Source: Trichosporon coremiiforme (Eukaryota > Basidiomycota > Tremellomycetes > Trichosporonales > Trichosporonaceae). From it: a stretch of DNA of 64,000 nt. Position 1 is the first letter of the stretch. Every line of letters starts with the position of its first letter. The notes beneath the pieces are model-generated. The model was not told where the DNA came from and ran no database searches. It was given only the letters and a program-made list of their open reading frames with translations. The stretch lies in the NCBI GenBank assembly GCA_039545355.1, contig BCJJ01000003.1, positions 1,054,001-1,118,000 of the forward strand, in the 5' to 3' direction. A program made the translations under genes and the position numbers. Below, piece after piece: positions 1 to 11,511 of this stretch.

Positions 1-985
1 GGCTGTTACGGACATGTAAGCCGAATGGGCGAGCGAAGCGAGCGAGTGAGCCTCGAATGGCGCGACGAGCGGAGCCAGCGAGTGAGGCTTGTTCTTTGCA
101 GCGCCTGAGGAAGTGGAGCGCTGGCAAGAGGAAGAGGAGGGAGAGAGGGGGAAGGAGAAGGAGAAGGAGAGTAACAAACTGTAGACCCACAATGCACTAG
201 ACCCATTTATCTCACCACAGGGCATTCATACAGCTGGCGACTGACGAGCCTTATACACTTGACTTGCACGACCTGACCATTAATGCGGACAGCTTCTGTG
301 CTGAACGCAGCATTGATACGTCAGCCAGACGCAGCTACTGTGGCAATTGTCTGACCGGAGTGACTCTCGCGCGGTATCCCTCTCAGTCAGCCCTTCAGCC
401 ACGCCTCGCTCGCCTTCGGCGCTCTCAGTGTCCCGTACAACAGCCAAATGCATTGCGACCCGCGCCATGATTTTCCTATATGTAAGTGGTATTACAATGC
501 CAGTGTTGTCTATTGCCGCTTGCGTCAGCAAGCGTCGCGTAAGCGTCGCTCAGTAAGCGGCGCCAGTGAGCGATGCCCGCCGAACTGTGTCGAAGTGTTT
601 CGAAGTGTAGTGAACGTGTGAGTCCAGTGGTGGATGCGCCATGCGCAGAACAGGGGACGAAGAGAGTGCCGCGGCGGATTAAAGAGTGTAGTTTATAGTC
701 GTGGCAACGTCGTTTTCATTAGTCCTCGCACGGCGAGGAGGATGCGCACAGCGCATTGTGTTGCTGGTGCCCAGCTGGCCGTCGAGCGGAGACCTCGGCG
801 TCTGGCCATCGGGGCGGGACTCGTGACAGGACATGGTTGACTCCCGGCCAGCCGGGTTAGACCCACTCGCCCTTACCCGCGCGCGCGACGAGATTTCTCG
901 TCTGCCCACTGGTACTGCGGATGTGTGGCGGCCGCGTCGTGGTCCTCGGCTCCTGCGGAACCTGTGGGCGAGAAGAGACGGCGCT
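1..985. other. Intergenic, no gene recognised
   Basis: No open frame here looks like protein. The left part holds a purine-rich stretch (GGAGAAGGAGAA type, about 135-170) and the short motif GCGAGCGAAGCGAGC near 28-42, which recurs inside a DCD1 intron near 19507. The segment probably contains the 3' end region of the membrane-protein gene that stops at 986. Confidence 0.5.
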
Positions 986-2620
986 CTACGCCGCCGGCGG
1001 GCCGTAGATGTCCCCATAAGCGGGAGGGAGGTGGACCTCGCTGCGGTCATCTGGCACTGCGTCCGCGAACGCGCCCGCGTCTGCGTGTCGGATGATTGTC
1101 GGGCCGCGCTTGAGTCCATTTCCGCTAGCCTGGGGCTGGGTGAATCCGCCCGGGCTTGTTGGGCTCAATGGCGACGCCGAGCTCATCGTGCCCATGCCAC
1201 CGAGGGTGCCCATGCCGGTCGAGCTCGAGGGGGAGAGGATCTGGGTGTGCTCCGTCTGCGGGCGAGACTGGGAGTGACTCGGCCCAGCAGCGGGACCCTC
1301 GTAGAACGGGCTCGAGGGGTTCTCGGCAAGGCTCCGCTTCGTGTCCACGAGTAACCGCGGCGCGGGGACGCGCTGATCCGGCTGGTCCTGGGGGACGTAG
1401 CTCGGCCCCGCGAGGGAGGAGGACTGGTACGTGTTCCCGTAGCTGGGCCCGGAGGACTGGTACCCCGAGTATCCCGAGTTGGTCGCGTAGCCCGAGTTCG
1501 TGGCATGGCCGGAGGACGTGGCATAGTTCGAGCCAGCATAGCCTGCATAGGCCGCGGCGCCGGCGCTGATGGCCGGTCCGAGGTCTAGACTGTTCGCGGC
1601 CGAGTGGCTGTAAGGTCCGAAGGAGGATGAGGCAGGGAGGCCGAACGTGCCGGGTGTGCCTGGGCAGGCGCGGAAGGTCACCCCGGGATCGTTCTCGAGG
1701 TCGTACTCCGAGTTCGGCCGCGAGACGGTCGAGAGCGTGCGCGCAATGGTGCTGCCGTCGTGCGCGAACGCGTCCGCCTCGCTGTGGTCCGTCCACGCCG
1801 AGGTCGTCGTCGTCGCGCGGGACATGCGCGGCGCACCGAAAGCGATATGGCTCCTCAGCGGCGGCGTGAACTCCTCCCGTCGGGGCGGTGCGAGGTCGCG
1901 CCGTGTGTACACGCTGTCCCGCGCTTCGGGGAGCGTCACCTGCGTGACCTGCGTCATTGGGCGGACGGGGTGCGGATACTCGGCCTGGATGGCGGGGAGA
2001 TCGTCGAGGTGCGCGTGCGTGCGCTTGTTACGCCGGACACGGACGCCGCACGCGATGCACAGGCCCAGGAGCGAGAGCGCGATCACGCTGCCGGCCACAA
2101 TGATGCCGATCAGCGTGCCAGTGCCCAGCATGCCCGTGCCCGGCGGGGCGGCGGCCGAACTGGACGCTGGCGGGGGGCTCGCGTGCGTTATCGGCGGGAG
2201 CGTCACCGTGCCCGACGAGGCAGAGGGTGTCGGTGTCGGCGGCGGCGTCGAGGTCGGAATCGCAACGATCTCGGTAATATCGATACTGATATCCTCATCG
2301 ACGAACGAGGGCGTGGGCGACGTCGTCGGCCGCACCGAACTCGCCAACGAAAGTGGCCCAACCGCTGCCGTCCCATTACTCAGTAGCACGCCCTTCGGCA
2401 CTGACACTGACGTCGTGCCCGCTGCTACCGGGAGGGCGTGGCTGGCCGATGTCGTCGTCTTTGGCGAGGGTGTCGGAACAGGCGAGAGCGGTGGCGGGAG
2501 GGGGGACGACGTCTGCGTCTTCACGTCGGCGGGGGCGGCGGAGGAGGAGGAAGGGGAAGCTGTCGTCGTGCCGTTCTTCGGCGCGGCGACTTGGCGGTGG
2601 ACAAGGGGCTGGTGCACCAT
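986..2620 (-). CDS. Single-pass membrane protein with Ser/Thr/Pro-rich ectodomain
   Basis: A single exon encodes 544 residues. Residues 1-165 are rich in Ser, Thr, Pro and Ala, as in mucin-like cell-surface proteins. A hydrophobic helix follows at about 168-192 (core IGIIVAGSVIALSLLGLC), then a basic stop-transfer RVRRNKR and a cytoplasmic tail of about 350 residues, low in complexity and rich in Gly/Tyr/Ser. The tail ends near a PPAY motif (PPxY), which can bind WW domains such as those of Rsp5-type ubiquitin ligases. No classical signal peptide is visible at this start. The upstream region is pyrimidine-rich, contains a tiny upstream ORF, and is in frame only back to a stop near 2697, so 2620 is the best ATG; the transmembrane helix may act as a reverse signal anchor. 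Architecture resembles fungal wall-stress sensors or Skg6-type proteins, but no named family is assigned. Confidence 0.7.
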   Translation of the reverse strand: MVHQPLVHRQVAAPKNGTTTASPSSSSAAPADVKTQTSSPLPPPLSPVPTPSPKTTTSASHALPVAAGTTSVSVPKGVLLSNGTAAVGPLSLASSVRPTTSPTPSFVDEDISIDITEIVAIPTSTPPPTPTPSASSGTVTLPPITHASPPPASSSAAAPPGTGMLGTGTLIGIIVAGSVIALSLLGLCIACGVRVRRNKRTHAHLDDLPAIQAEYPHPVRPMTQVTQVTLPEARDSVYTRRDLAPPRREEFTPPLRSHIAFGAPRMSRATTTTSAWTDHSEADAFAHDGSTIARTLSTVSRPNSEYDLENDPGVTFRACPGTPGTFGLPASSSFGPYSHSAANSLDLGPAISAGAAAYAGYAGSNYATSSGHATNSGYATNSGYSGYQSSGPSYGNTYQSSSLAGPSYVPQDQPDQRVPAPRLLVDTKRSLAENPSSPFYEGPAAGPSHSQSRPQTEHTQILSPSSSTGMGTLGGMGTMSSASPLSPTSPGGFTQPQASGNGLKRGPTIIRHADAGAFADAVPDDRSEVHLPPAYGDIYGPPAA

Positions 2621-5600
2621 TTTGGCCGGAGAGGGGAAGGCTGGAGAGGGAACTAGGGGCTGCTGAAAGGAGAGTCGGTTTGGTCAGAGAGGAGTCGTGG
2701 GGTGGTCGGGTTAGAAGACTAGGAAAACATTGATTCGGAGTCGGGGTCAAAGAGTCGAGAGGGTGGTGTGTGTGAGGATGATTTCGGAGACAAGAGGTGG
2801 GGAGAAGGCAAGAAGTAAGGTGATGGAGGAAGGAGTCTCCGAGGATGGATCTTCAGAGACTACAAACTTGGCTAGCTGAGGTTGGACTTAGGCTCAGGGC
2901 GCGAAGCTTAGTTGGCTTTGCCGTAGAGTCTCCATAGCAGAGTCGCGCGTTTGAGTGCAGCAGACGGTTCCGATTGAGAGCCTCGCATCTCGGGTTCTTT
3001 TGTCAAAAGCCCCCTGCAGGCAGCAAGGATTATGAGCACTCTCTCTCAGGGGCCGTCCCTGGCACTCACCCTCTCTCACCCTCTCTCTGCCTCGCAGTGC
3101 CTCGCAGTGCCTCGTAGTGCCTCGTAGTGCCTCGCCCGCTGCCCGCCTGATCCCACTTTGCCTCCCCTTGCAATCAGAGTGCAGAGTGTGCAAACCTGTA
3201 AACCTGCTACGCATCCATGTCCTCCTATCCAGAAACGTGGCGTCAACGAACAGTCCGGCACCTCAAAACGCTTTAGGGTGGTGCAGACACGGAGAGACGC
3301 CTCTGAGTGATAGACACGACGGGGGCGCGTCGGCGCAGCGTACTGCTCCACCTCGTTTGAGCAGAGCACAGTCCTACTCCGAGCTCACTGCTGCAGCAGA
3401 GCAGTGGACGTCGATCGACCAGCAGGAAGTGTAACAATGACCCGTTGCCAGGTCCCCCGGAATTAAGTGGTGCACGGATACGCGCGGAACGTTCCTTGTG
3501 CTGGAAGCGGCTAGCTCTGTTCGTCGGAAGAGAGCAACCGGGGGGCCCTGTGGGCAACGGTGGCATGGGCCGAGGACGTCAGTCGTGCGGCGCGTCGGCC
3601 CATGGCCATGGCTCTTCACGATCCCCAGCTTGTGCCTTGGCCGAGTTATGCTTATGCTCCTCCGCACATTGTGTGCATGATACTTGACACCTAATTCCGA
3701 CACACTGCAAGCCCTCAGTCATGCACAGAACGATCAAGGAGGGGCGACCCCAAAGCGCGAGAGCGAGGGCAAAAGCAGACGAAACTGCGCAGGGGCCCTC
3801 AGTTCCAGGGACTCGACCCCCCTGGCACGCTTCCGGTCTGACCGATCGGGCGCCCCTACGCTCGAGCTCTGCTTTCCGTTCGTTGGCACGGTCATCTCCT
3901 ACCTCTCCGTCGGTAAGTTTTGCAAATGGCATGTCGGATGTCGAGTGCATCCTTCCCAGGTTACTTGGTCTCGGGTGAGTGAGATGTAGGCGCTGGTACA
4001 AAGTGAGAGTGAAGAGCAAGGAAGTGAAAATCAGTCGCCCTGCGCCCTGGATCCTGATTAAAGGCGCAGGCACTGCGAGCGGGCGCGAGTGGCGACCTTG
4101 CTTGCGGGACTTCTGGGCCAGCTGGGCCAGCTAGGCTAGCTGGGCACACTCTAGACTCTTGCGCAGTCAGTTTTTTTCGAGGCCCCGGATCTTTCCACAG
4201 CCAGACCCAGGCTTTCGACCTTGCGCCCAGGAGGGGCGCAGAGTTCTAGAACCAGCGTGAACAGATCGGACAGACTTCAGTCGCTTAGTCTGGACGCATC
4301 CGGAGCGTACGCCGGGCCCAGGCTCTCGCTGGGCGCAGGTGGTGAAGCTCACGACCCTCGGATTGTGATGTTGGTGAGCTGTCGGATGTGTTCTCTCTGC
4401 AACGACTGTTCCTCGACATGGAGATTCGAGTGCCTGGCCACTTGCCACTTGGCCGTGTGACTGTGTGACTGTGTGCTGTGCCCAGTGTGCAGACGACAGA
4501 GGGTGAGCATATCGCAGTTCAGGTCGATCACATCCACGACCACAATCGAGAGCCCACGTTTCAGTGCCAAGAATAGACATCGGCGTCACATTTGGCAGCA
4601 GGCGTACCAGATACACGAGGCATGCGGGGCATACGTTGACATACGCTGATGTCCACACGTCCACACGTCCACACAAAAGGAGCTCATCGGTATCCCCTCT
4701 GCATGCTCTGCAGCTCGTGCATGCTGGGCCAAGCAGTGGGACTCACGGCCCCCCGGAGCGTTCCGGCGAAAGGCTTATCCGACTTAAGCTCGCGGCAGAA
4801 GGCCGTGCCTGATTCCGCCGACGAGCATGTCGCAGCGTGCTGTTTGCTGGTATCAGCGCACGAGACGAGTGTACAGCAACCCGGCTCACAGCAGATACCC
4901 TCGATATGTCGCTCTCTTGGTCGTTTGTCAACAATTAAATGGCGGGAGGCTGTGAAGGATGCCCATTGGGCGGGTTCTGTGCGGGTGCTGAACGCGCGAC
5001 TGGGCCCCACTGTCCGACGACTTCGTCTTGCCGTGCCGAGCATGGCTCTCTGCCCGGCAATGAGCGCCCGCTGGCCTCACGTCTACAGGCCTGATCTATC
5101 GTCTAAATGCAAGCCAAAGTCTACGAAGTTGGGCTGTAATCACGATCGAAGTAAGTAACGTGGCGAGAATTCCTCTTTCCCGGGCGTGTCCAGTCGCGCG
5201 AATGTCAATGCACCCACACGACTCCTGCGGAATCAAGGAGTTGTGGTTAATTCAGGTAGGCTCACTTCTTCCGTACGGTTAAGGCATCGAAGGGTTGTTG
5301 CTGGAAATCGTCTGTCGCAGAGGTTCAATTCGCTGCCATCAAAGGACAGAACGGGAGGGTAGGCTGCCTGGTCGCCATTGTGCCGGGTTCAGAGGAACAC
5401 AGCAACCTAACGTACCTTCCCTCAATCGTGGATCTCGTGCTGTTCGGGACACAACTGTGCTCACACTCGAAAATTGCTTCCTTCATTGACCGGCGATGTG
5501 GCCATTGTTACCTTGCACGAAAGTCTCTTCTCGCCGCCTCTTTCCGTTGGTCCGTTCTGCGCGATGGGCGTCTCCGGCGAAAACATGCAAAATACCCCGC

Positions 5601-7670
5601 GGTAAGGCTCGACCAGCTAATTTGTCTGTGTGTCGTTTGTGCTCTTTTCATATGTACCTTCACGGTAGCAGTTAGTAAGTCTTCAGGTCAGTTTGGGTGA
5701 GTGAAAGTGTAAACATGAATGCCACGTTTCATCTTCCGCCTCGTTACGAACCCGTCACACCCTTCTGACCTCGCTTACCCCGTCCTACTGACAAATCACC
5801 TACAGACCGTCAAACACTGTTATCGTAAGACTGCCATGAACATAACCATTCGAGAGTAAGCAGCCACAACGCGGGAGAACCTGATCAGCTTAAGGTCCAA
5901 CTTGAGACGGCAGAACGTCGTCCAGGACACTCGCGGTGCCTCCTCTTGCTCCGCTGTGTGTCAGGACGTTTATGTCGTCCCAAACGACAAGGCGCAGCAC
6001 TACAGTAGCAATCCGAAGGAGTGGAGCGACAGTGCTCCAGCGGAGGGGACTACTCGGGGTTGCGTCAGAAATAGCGGTGACTGTGCCGCCGTTCCTCACT
6101 CCTTCGTATTTCCAGTCTACGCCTCTGCTCAACCGCTGCGGTCTGATGCTGATGAACTGCCTAAACTACAGCTTCGTGGCGGGCAAAGCCGTGAGGATGG
6201 GATGCAGCCACACGCCACGCCTGCACTCGCCACACTTGCCTGGTATGGTTACGGTCTCCCAGCGTTCCTGCCACGACGCCGTCGGGCCGTGCCGCTCCCC
6301 GGAACCCAGATGCTCCCACTCCGCAGCGCTCTCGCCTCGATCGCCAGATACACCTTCCTCCGCTGCTGCTTTCTCGCCCTTCTCCCATTCTCCCTTAACA
6401 ACGATATTGTCTCACTTGCTTCCACAAGCTTCACGCTTGCTCATGACTGCACATGTCAACGCCACATCGCAGGAAGGCACTGACCCCATGTCCCATGGCA
6501 ACCTTCCTTCCCCTCTCTCACTTCGTCATCCTCCTTCCCCCGTTCGATATTGTCACACGAGAGTTTTCAGTACGTCAACTGCATGGCTCCACAATGCTCC
6601 CTGGTCCTTACCATTCCTCAAGGGCTCCGACGAAGATGATCCCCGAAAACCAAGGAAACTCAGCCATCCCTTGCACCCTCGAACCTTGACACAGCTCCTT
6701 GACATGACTCCATCCGCCACTGTTCGCTGGAGGGTGTGCCGAGTGTTCTCCCCCTTCTCTCTCCCTTCTCGCGCATGATAGATTCGCTCATGTGATTCTT
6801 CGCCACCATGGTGTTCTCGTCACAGACCCCTGTTCCAGTGTCAGAGCATCATAGCCTCATGCCCCACACCTACAGTATCCTCGCAAGTTTACCCAGAGTT
6901 CAATCCAGACCTCACTTCGCCATTCCGCAACCATCAGAGCAATTCCAGAATCCAGAATCCAGAAATCTCTGGGAGTCATCAACATTCCAGCCTGAGTTGG
7001 GTCACAGGTACACCCCATTCTCTGTCATTCTCCTTCTCGACGTCGCGGCTGTCGGGCAGGCTCACTCTACATCCTCATTTCCCTGCTGCCACGCGGTGTG
7101 CTCCCGCCATCTCTAGAAGAGTCGCACTCACGGCGTCATGCGGCGCACATCGCACATCGCGCATCGCACGGCGGCCGCGTTCCTGTCGTCTCTGTCGTCC
7201 CCGTCATTCTGTGTGCTCCAGCACACCCCGAAAACGCTGGAAATCCAACAAACCACTCGGCCAGGCTCTGGCGTCATTCCGCACTTTTGCCCAATTCCGC
7301 ATGACCGAGCTCTCCGAGCCGCATTTCCGCACGCTCCAAGTAAAAGATGACCCGTATGATTACAAACACATAGAGTCAATGGTGCGGTGCAGTGTACTTA
7401 GGGGTGAAATGGACGAGCATATGCACATGCACACGATTGCGAGCACATGCAGAGACACCTGTGCACCTGCCGTTTGCGGGCGGACACGGGACAGTGGTTT
7501 GTGGCAGAACCAGCAGAAAAGGCGTTTGGCTAGCTTCACGAACCCTTCACTTTCACCGAGTCGTAGCAGCAGGGACCAGTCCAGAGCAAGGCAGAGCGCA
7601 TTATACGAACGATACATGATATGCTAAGCTACAACGCTATCCTTTCTAATACAGTTTCCTCTCCTGCGGG
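2621..7670. other. Gene-poor 5-kb interval upstream of the membrane-protein gene
   Basis: No frame in this interval has convincing codon structure or a recognisable domain. The longest, 280 codons at 5936-6778 on plus, is Ser/Pro/His-rich and featureless. It lies between the start of the membrane-protein gene and the stop of the zinc-cluster factor, so it acts as a very long promoter and 3' region. It contains simple repeats: four 10-bp units at 3091-3130, a CACACGTC tandem near 4650-4674 and a GTGTGACT tandem near 4455-4476. A non-coding RNA could be hidden here; I cannot demonstrate one. Confidence 0.55.
3091..3130. repeat. Four tandem 10-bp repeats
   Basis: Four direct copies of CTCGYAGTGC run head to tail: two with C and two with T at the fifth position, followed by a partial fifth copy. 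No function is apparent. Confidence 0.85.
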
Positions 7671-10600
7671 CTACCAAGCAGTCGTCTCCATGCTCTGCCC
7701 GCCTGCCTCCTTCTCAAACGGCGGCAAGGGGTTCCCACTCAGACTCTCCAGCGGCACGATACTCGCCCCAGTGCGCTCGTCCCATTGTCTGGCGTTGTCT
7801 TCCCAGAACCCACTCGATTGCGAGGACACGGACACGCGCGACGTCTGGTTCGGCTGAGAAGCAGACATCATGCTGAATCCCTCTTGTCCCTGTACGCCTT
7901 GGCTCTGGGCCCGGCTCGGAGGGTTGTTGTTGGGCCCCGAAGGGGGAGGCATCGTCCCAAAGTTGAGAGACGCAGAAGCGGCTCCGGTCGACGACTGAGA
8001 TTGCGGGCTGTCGTACATCCTAACCTCCGGAGAGTGCAGCCCCGTCATTGCCTGAGTGACCCCCGCCTGGGGCAGTTTCCAATATCCTCGTTTAATATTG
8101 AGCGCATTCAGGATGCACAGCCCCAAGTTCGCGTCCGGCGTGAGACGGATAGCGCCCTGGCGGGGATGTTCGGGATAATGCGCCGCAAGCTTTTCGTACG
8201 TCGGGTTCCTGGCCCGGTCGAGGAAGTACTCGATAAGTTGGGCGTGGTGGTATCCGATCTTGAACCGCTGGCCGTACTGTGCCAGCGCCAGGCGGGCAGT
8301 CTCGATGTCGTGTCTGCAGCTGTCGGCCTGGGCTGCATCCCCCACGTTTAGGGCGTGTCGGTAAAAGAGGAGCAGTGTCCGGGCCGCCGTCACCAACGCG
8401 ACAGAGGTCGAACTGTGCATCACGGCAGAAAGGTTCGTGACGCCCTGTCCCACTGCACCGACCAGCTGTTGAATCACGCCCACAATGCTCCGCGCAGCGT
8501 TGAGCAGGCGGCGGCCAGGCTGGTCGTTCGCGTCCGTCACGTCCGCGAATGGCTCGTAGAGATATATGATGGCCGTGTGCGGAATCACGTGTGCTGAGAT
8601 CAGATCGACATTAAGCTGCCGCCTGCTGTTCATAACACCCGCGTCCTGAAGAGAAGGGGGAAAGGACATCTGCAGACACGCAATTGCGTTCGCGAGTTCG
8701 CGGAATTCCGGGCGCTGCATGCCGTCCAAGTCGTCGTGGTCGCGCAACCTTCTATTCTTCCAGCGGCGCGCGAATTTGCACACTCGGTTGAGCAGGACGC
8801 CGCCCTTCAGTGCCATCACCAAAGGATCGGCGACGGGATGCTTGATGTACAGGTCCAAGGACTCGAGGTCCTGCGAGTTTCCTGCCATTGTTGGCGAACC
8901 GGCGTGGAAATCGTCCGCTGACACGGGAAGGGGTACGGTCAGCTCGTCCAAAGCAAGGGACGTGCCCCACCCCGAAGCCGCGCTTGCGATCGTGTCGTGG
9001 TACATCGCGAGCCAGATGACGACGCGTCGCTCCTCGCGCTCGAGCGCGTCGTGTGGCGGGGGCAGCATTACGCTTTTCAGCGACAATTCTGCACTTCTCA
9101 CGTTCAGACCCAGGGGCAGGATCATGCGGCACACGAGCCCGATGTACGTCCACGTCTCCAGCATGCGCGTGTCGTCGATGAAGACGCGGCTGAGGATGAT
9201 CATAGCGCGCACAACGTCGAAAAGGCGGCTGCCCGTGTTCAGGCCGTCGTGGATTGCGTCCTTTGCCAAAGCAGCGTGCCGCAGGCTGAAGGGCAGGATT
9301 TCTGGCGCCGCAGGTATCGGGCCGGAACGAGAGAAGAACTCGGCACGCGACTCCGTCGGGTCCGGCGCTCGCCCGTTCGGGTCGTAAACTTTCGGGTCGC
9401 ACCAGGCAGACGAGATTGCGCAAATGGAATGGAGGAGAGACGGGTGCGGGAAGTTGCTGTGCGTTGGCGGAAGGCTCAGACGCGTCATGAACCGCCCTTT
9501 GTGCAGCATACGCGGCATCGAGGGAACGACGTCGAAGAATGCCTCGACGAGCGCATTCACGACTACTGGCTCTGGGAGCGTCTTGGGCCAGCCGGGGTAG
9601 AACAGGTCCAAGAGCGCCTGTCGGTCCAAGCCTGATTCCTCGGGCGAGCCGTCCGCCTGCCCGTCCGCCTTGCTGTTCTCGAGCGTCGGCGAGGCGTTCG
9701 CCTGCGCAGCCTCGGCGGTGCTGGGGCTGTTCTGCGGCGGCGCAGTCGCCAGGTTCGACGACCCGTTCGGCATGCCGTTCTCGAGCATGTCGGCGGACGG
9801 CCACGGCGTCGGGGACGGAAAGTTGAACACGTTGCCAGGCGACAGCATCGCCGTTGTGCCCTGCGCCGCGGGGTTAATCTCGCCGGGGAAGACGTCCGGC
9901 TCGTTGAATGCCAGGTACGGCGTCATGCCCGTCGGCTCGGCGAAGGAGCGGTCCATCGACACCCACAGCGACTGGTAGGGACTGCCTGGGGCCACGGCGT
10001 CGCCATTCGGCATCCCGTTCGGCACGCCCGGCACGCCGCTAGACACACCGTTGGCCATGGCGTCTGGCGGCCGGGCTGTCGGCGCACTCGACGCGGCGCT
10101 GGAGAGCATCTCCAGGAACGCAGTCGGCGACTCGACCTGCGGTATCGGCGCGTCGGCCCACTGCTGCTGCGGCCGGGGCGGGGAGGGATTCGCCTCCTTG
10201 CGGGCGAGTTGCGCCTCGAGGTCGGCTGGGCGTCAGAATCCAGATCATCCCACAATAGATGCGCACCTATTCTCTTGTTCAGGCGCTCGCGCTCCTGCTC
10301 TGCCTCCTCGTCGGCCTTCTTGCGGGAACCAGACGTCTTGCGACGCTTGCGCCGCGCTTCGGCCTCGTCGTCGTCGCCGTCATTGTTCTCCTTGTCGTCG
10401 TCGTACTCGCATGTCAGGACGGGATTCGTGCTCGGCGCAGTGCGCAGAAGGTGCTTGTAAGAGCGGATGCAGGTCGAGCAGTGCGGGCGCACAGCGTCGC
10501 ATTTCTGTAGAGGGTCAGTGCGGTTCAACACTGAGGCTTTTTATAGATTACTGACAAGCTTGCGCCGGCGACAGGCGAGACAGGCCTGGTTCCGGCGAAG

Positions 10601-10720
10601 GACACCGGCAACATCACTCGGCTGTCCTGCCAATTGCGAGGGCTGCGACGGACCAGCCTGGTCAACGGGCACGACGCCGTTCAGGTCTGGTCGTGTTGGG
10701 ATGTCTGTCGGGACCGGCAT
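7671..10720 (-). CDS. Zn(II)2Cys6 fungal transcription factor
   Basis: Three exons (10720-10556, 10504-10267, 10225-7671) encode 985 residues. Intron 1 (10505-10555) interrupts the zinc cluster; intron 2 (10226-10266, GTGCGC donor, CTGACGCCCAG acceptor) restores a coiled coil that is otherwise out of frame. The cluster occupies residues 47-87: CLACRRRKLKC, then CSTC, and a sixth Cys only after a 19-residue loop, longer than the usual 6-8. An acidic and basic linker leads to a coiled coil at about 118-145 (core RLNKRIADLEAQLARKE) that probably mediates dimerisation. A fungal-specific regulatory domain (PF04082 type) follows at roughly 340-620. The C-terminus is Ser/Gln/Pro-rich. It is expected to be a nuclear DNA-binding regulator recognising CGG half-sites; target genes cannot be told from sequence. 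The leader upstream of 10720 is a long pyrimidine-rich stretch. Confidence 0.9.
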
Positions 10721-11340
10721 CCTGGATCAGAGGTTGCGGTGAGCCAGGTGATCGGGAACGATATGGTGATATGGTATTCAGCCGAACAGTGTCCAGTGGG
10801 AGTCGGAGTCGGTAATGACACACGGGGCCGGTTCGTGCACGGCCAAGTGGTGTAACGTAGTGTAAGAGAGTGCGTCGATGCAGAGGATGAAAGTGAAGTG
10901 GGAAGAAGATCAGAGAGACATGGGATTGAGTGTTCTGGAGCCGACGGCCGGGCGTAAGCGTTAGTGGATCGAAATGTCGGAGCCGGGGAGTGAATGGGGG
11001 TGGGTGGATATGGCGATGCAGCCGAGCAGCTGGTCGTAGTCGAGGAAAAAGGGGGGTTGGGTGATGACGCCGAAAAAGGAGCGGGGACGCAATGATCGAT
11101 GTCGTAAGTTCGACAAGGGCTGGAAAGGGCTGACCGGGGATGGAGGGAGAGAGGGGTAGAGGGAGAGAGGGAGAGAGGGATGCGAAGAGAGGGAGAGGAC
11201 CAAGTGGTGCGGAGAAGAAAAACAACGACATTAGTCAAAGAGTTCCCAGTCCTTGGGGCTCTTCATCTCTCTCTTCCTCTCTCTGCATGTGCACGTATTC
11301 TGGCTGTTCTCTTCGTTCTGCCGACTGGCCTCGAGAGGAA
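10721..11340. other. Promoter and leader of the zinc-cluster factor
   Basis: Read on the minus strand this is pyrimidine-rich (CTCTCCCTCTCTCC type, around 11135-11180) as expected of a fungal 5' leader. Open frames on either strand are low-complexity Pro/Ser runs. I see no separate gene. Confidence 0.5.
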
Positions 11341-11511
11341 CTACCCGGCCACAGTTCCGTCGCCGTAGCAGCCGAACGTGCCGACAAAGTATCTCGACGT
11401 GATCATGACTACCACCTCGGCCTCAGCGACAATCCATGCCCGAGGCACGCCCCACCCCCCTGAGCTAACGAGTTAAGAGACGAGTGGACGTTGCGGCGAA
11501 ACTGACGACAG

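Noticed and set aside
5305..5330. B-box-like GGTTCAATTC suggesting a tRNA gene
   Set aside because: No A box, acceptor stem or cloverleaf can be folded around it. The same holds for the GGTTCGAAGCC near 56777.
5936..6778. 280-codon open frame on plus in the gene-poor interval
   Set aside because: Composition is Ser/Pro/His/Arg-rich with no hydrophobic core, no domain and no splice structure.
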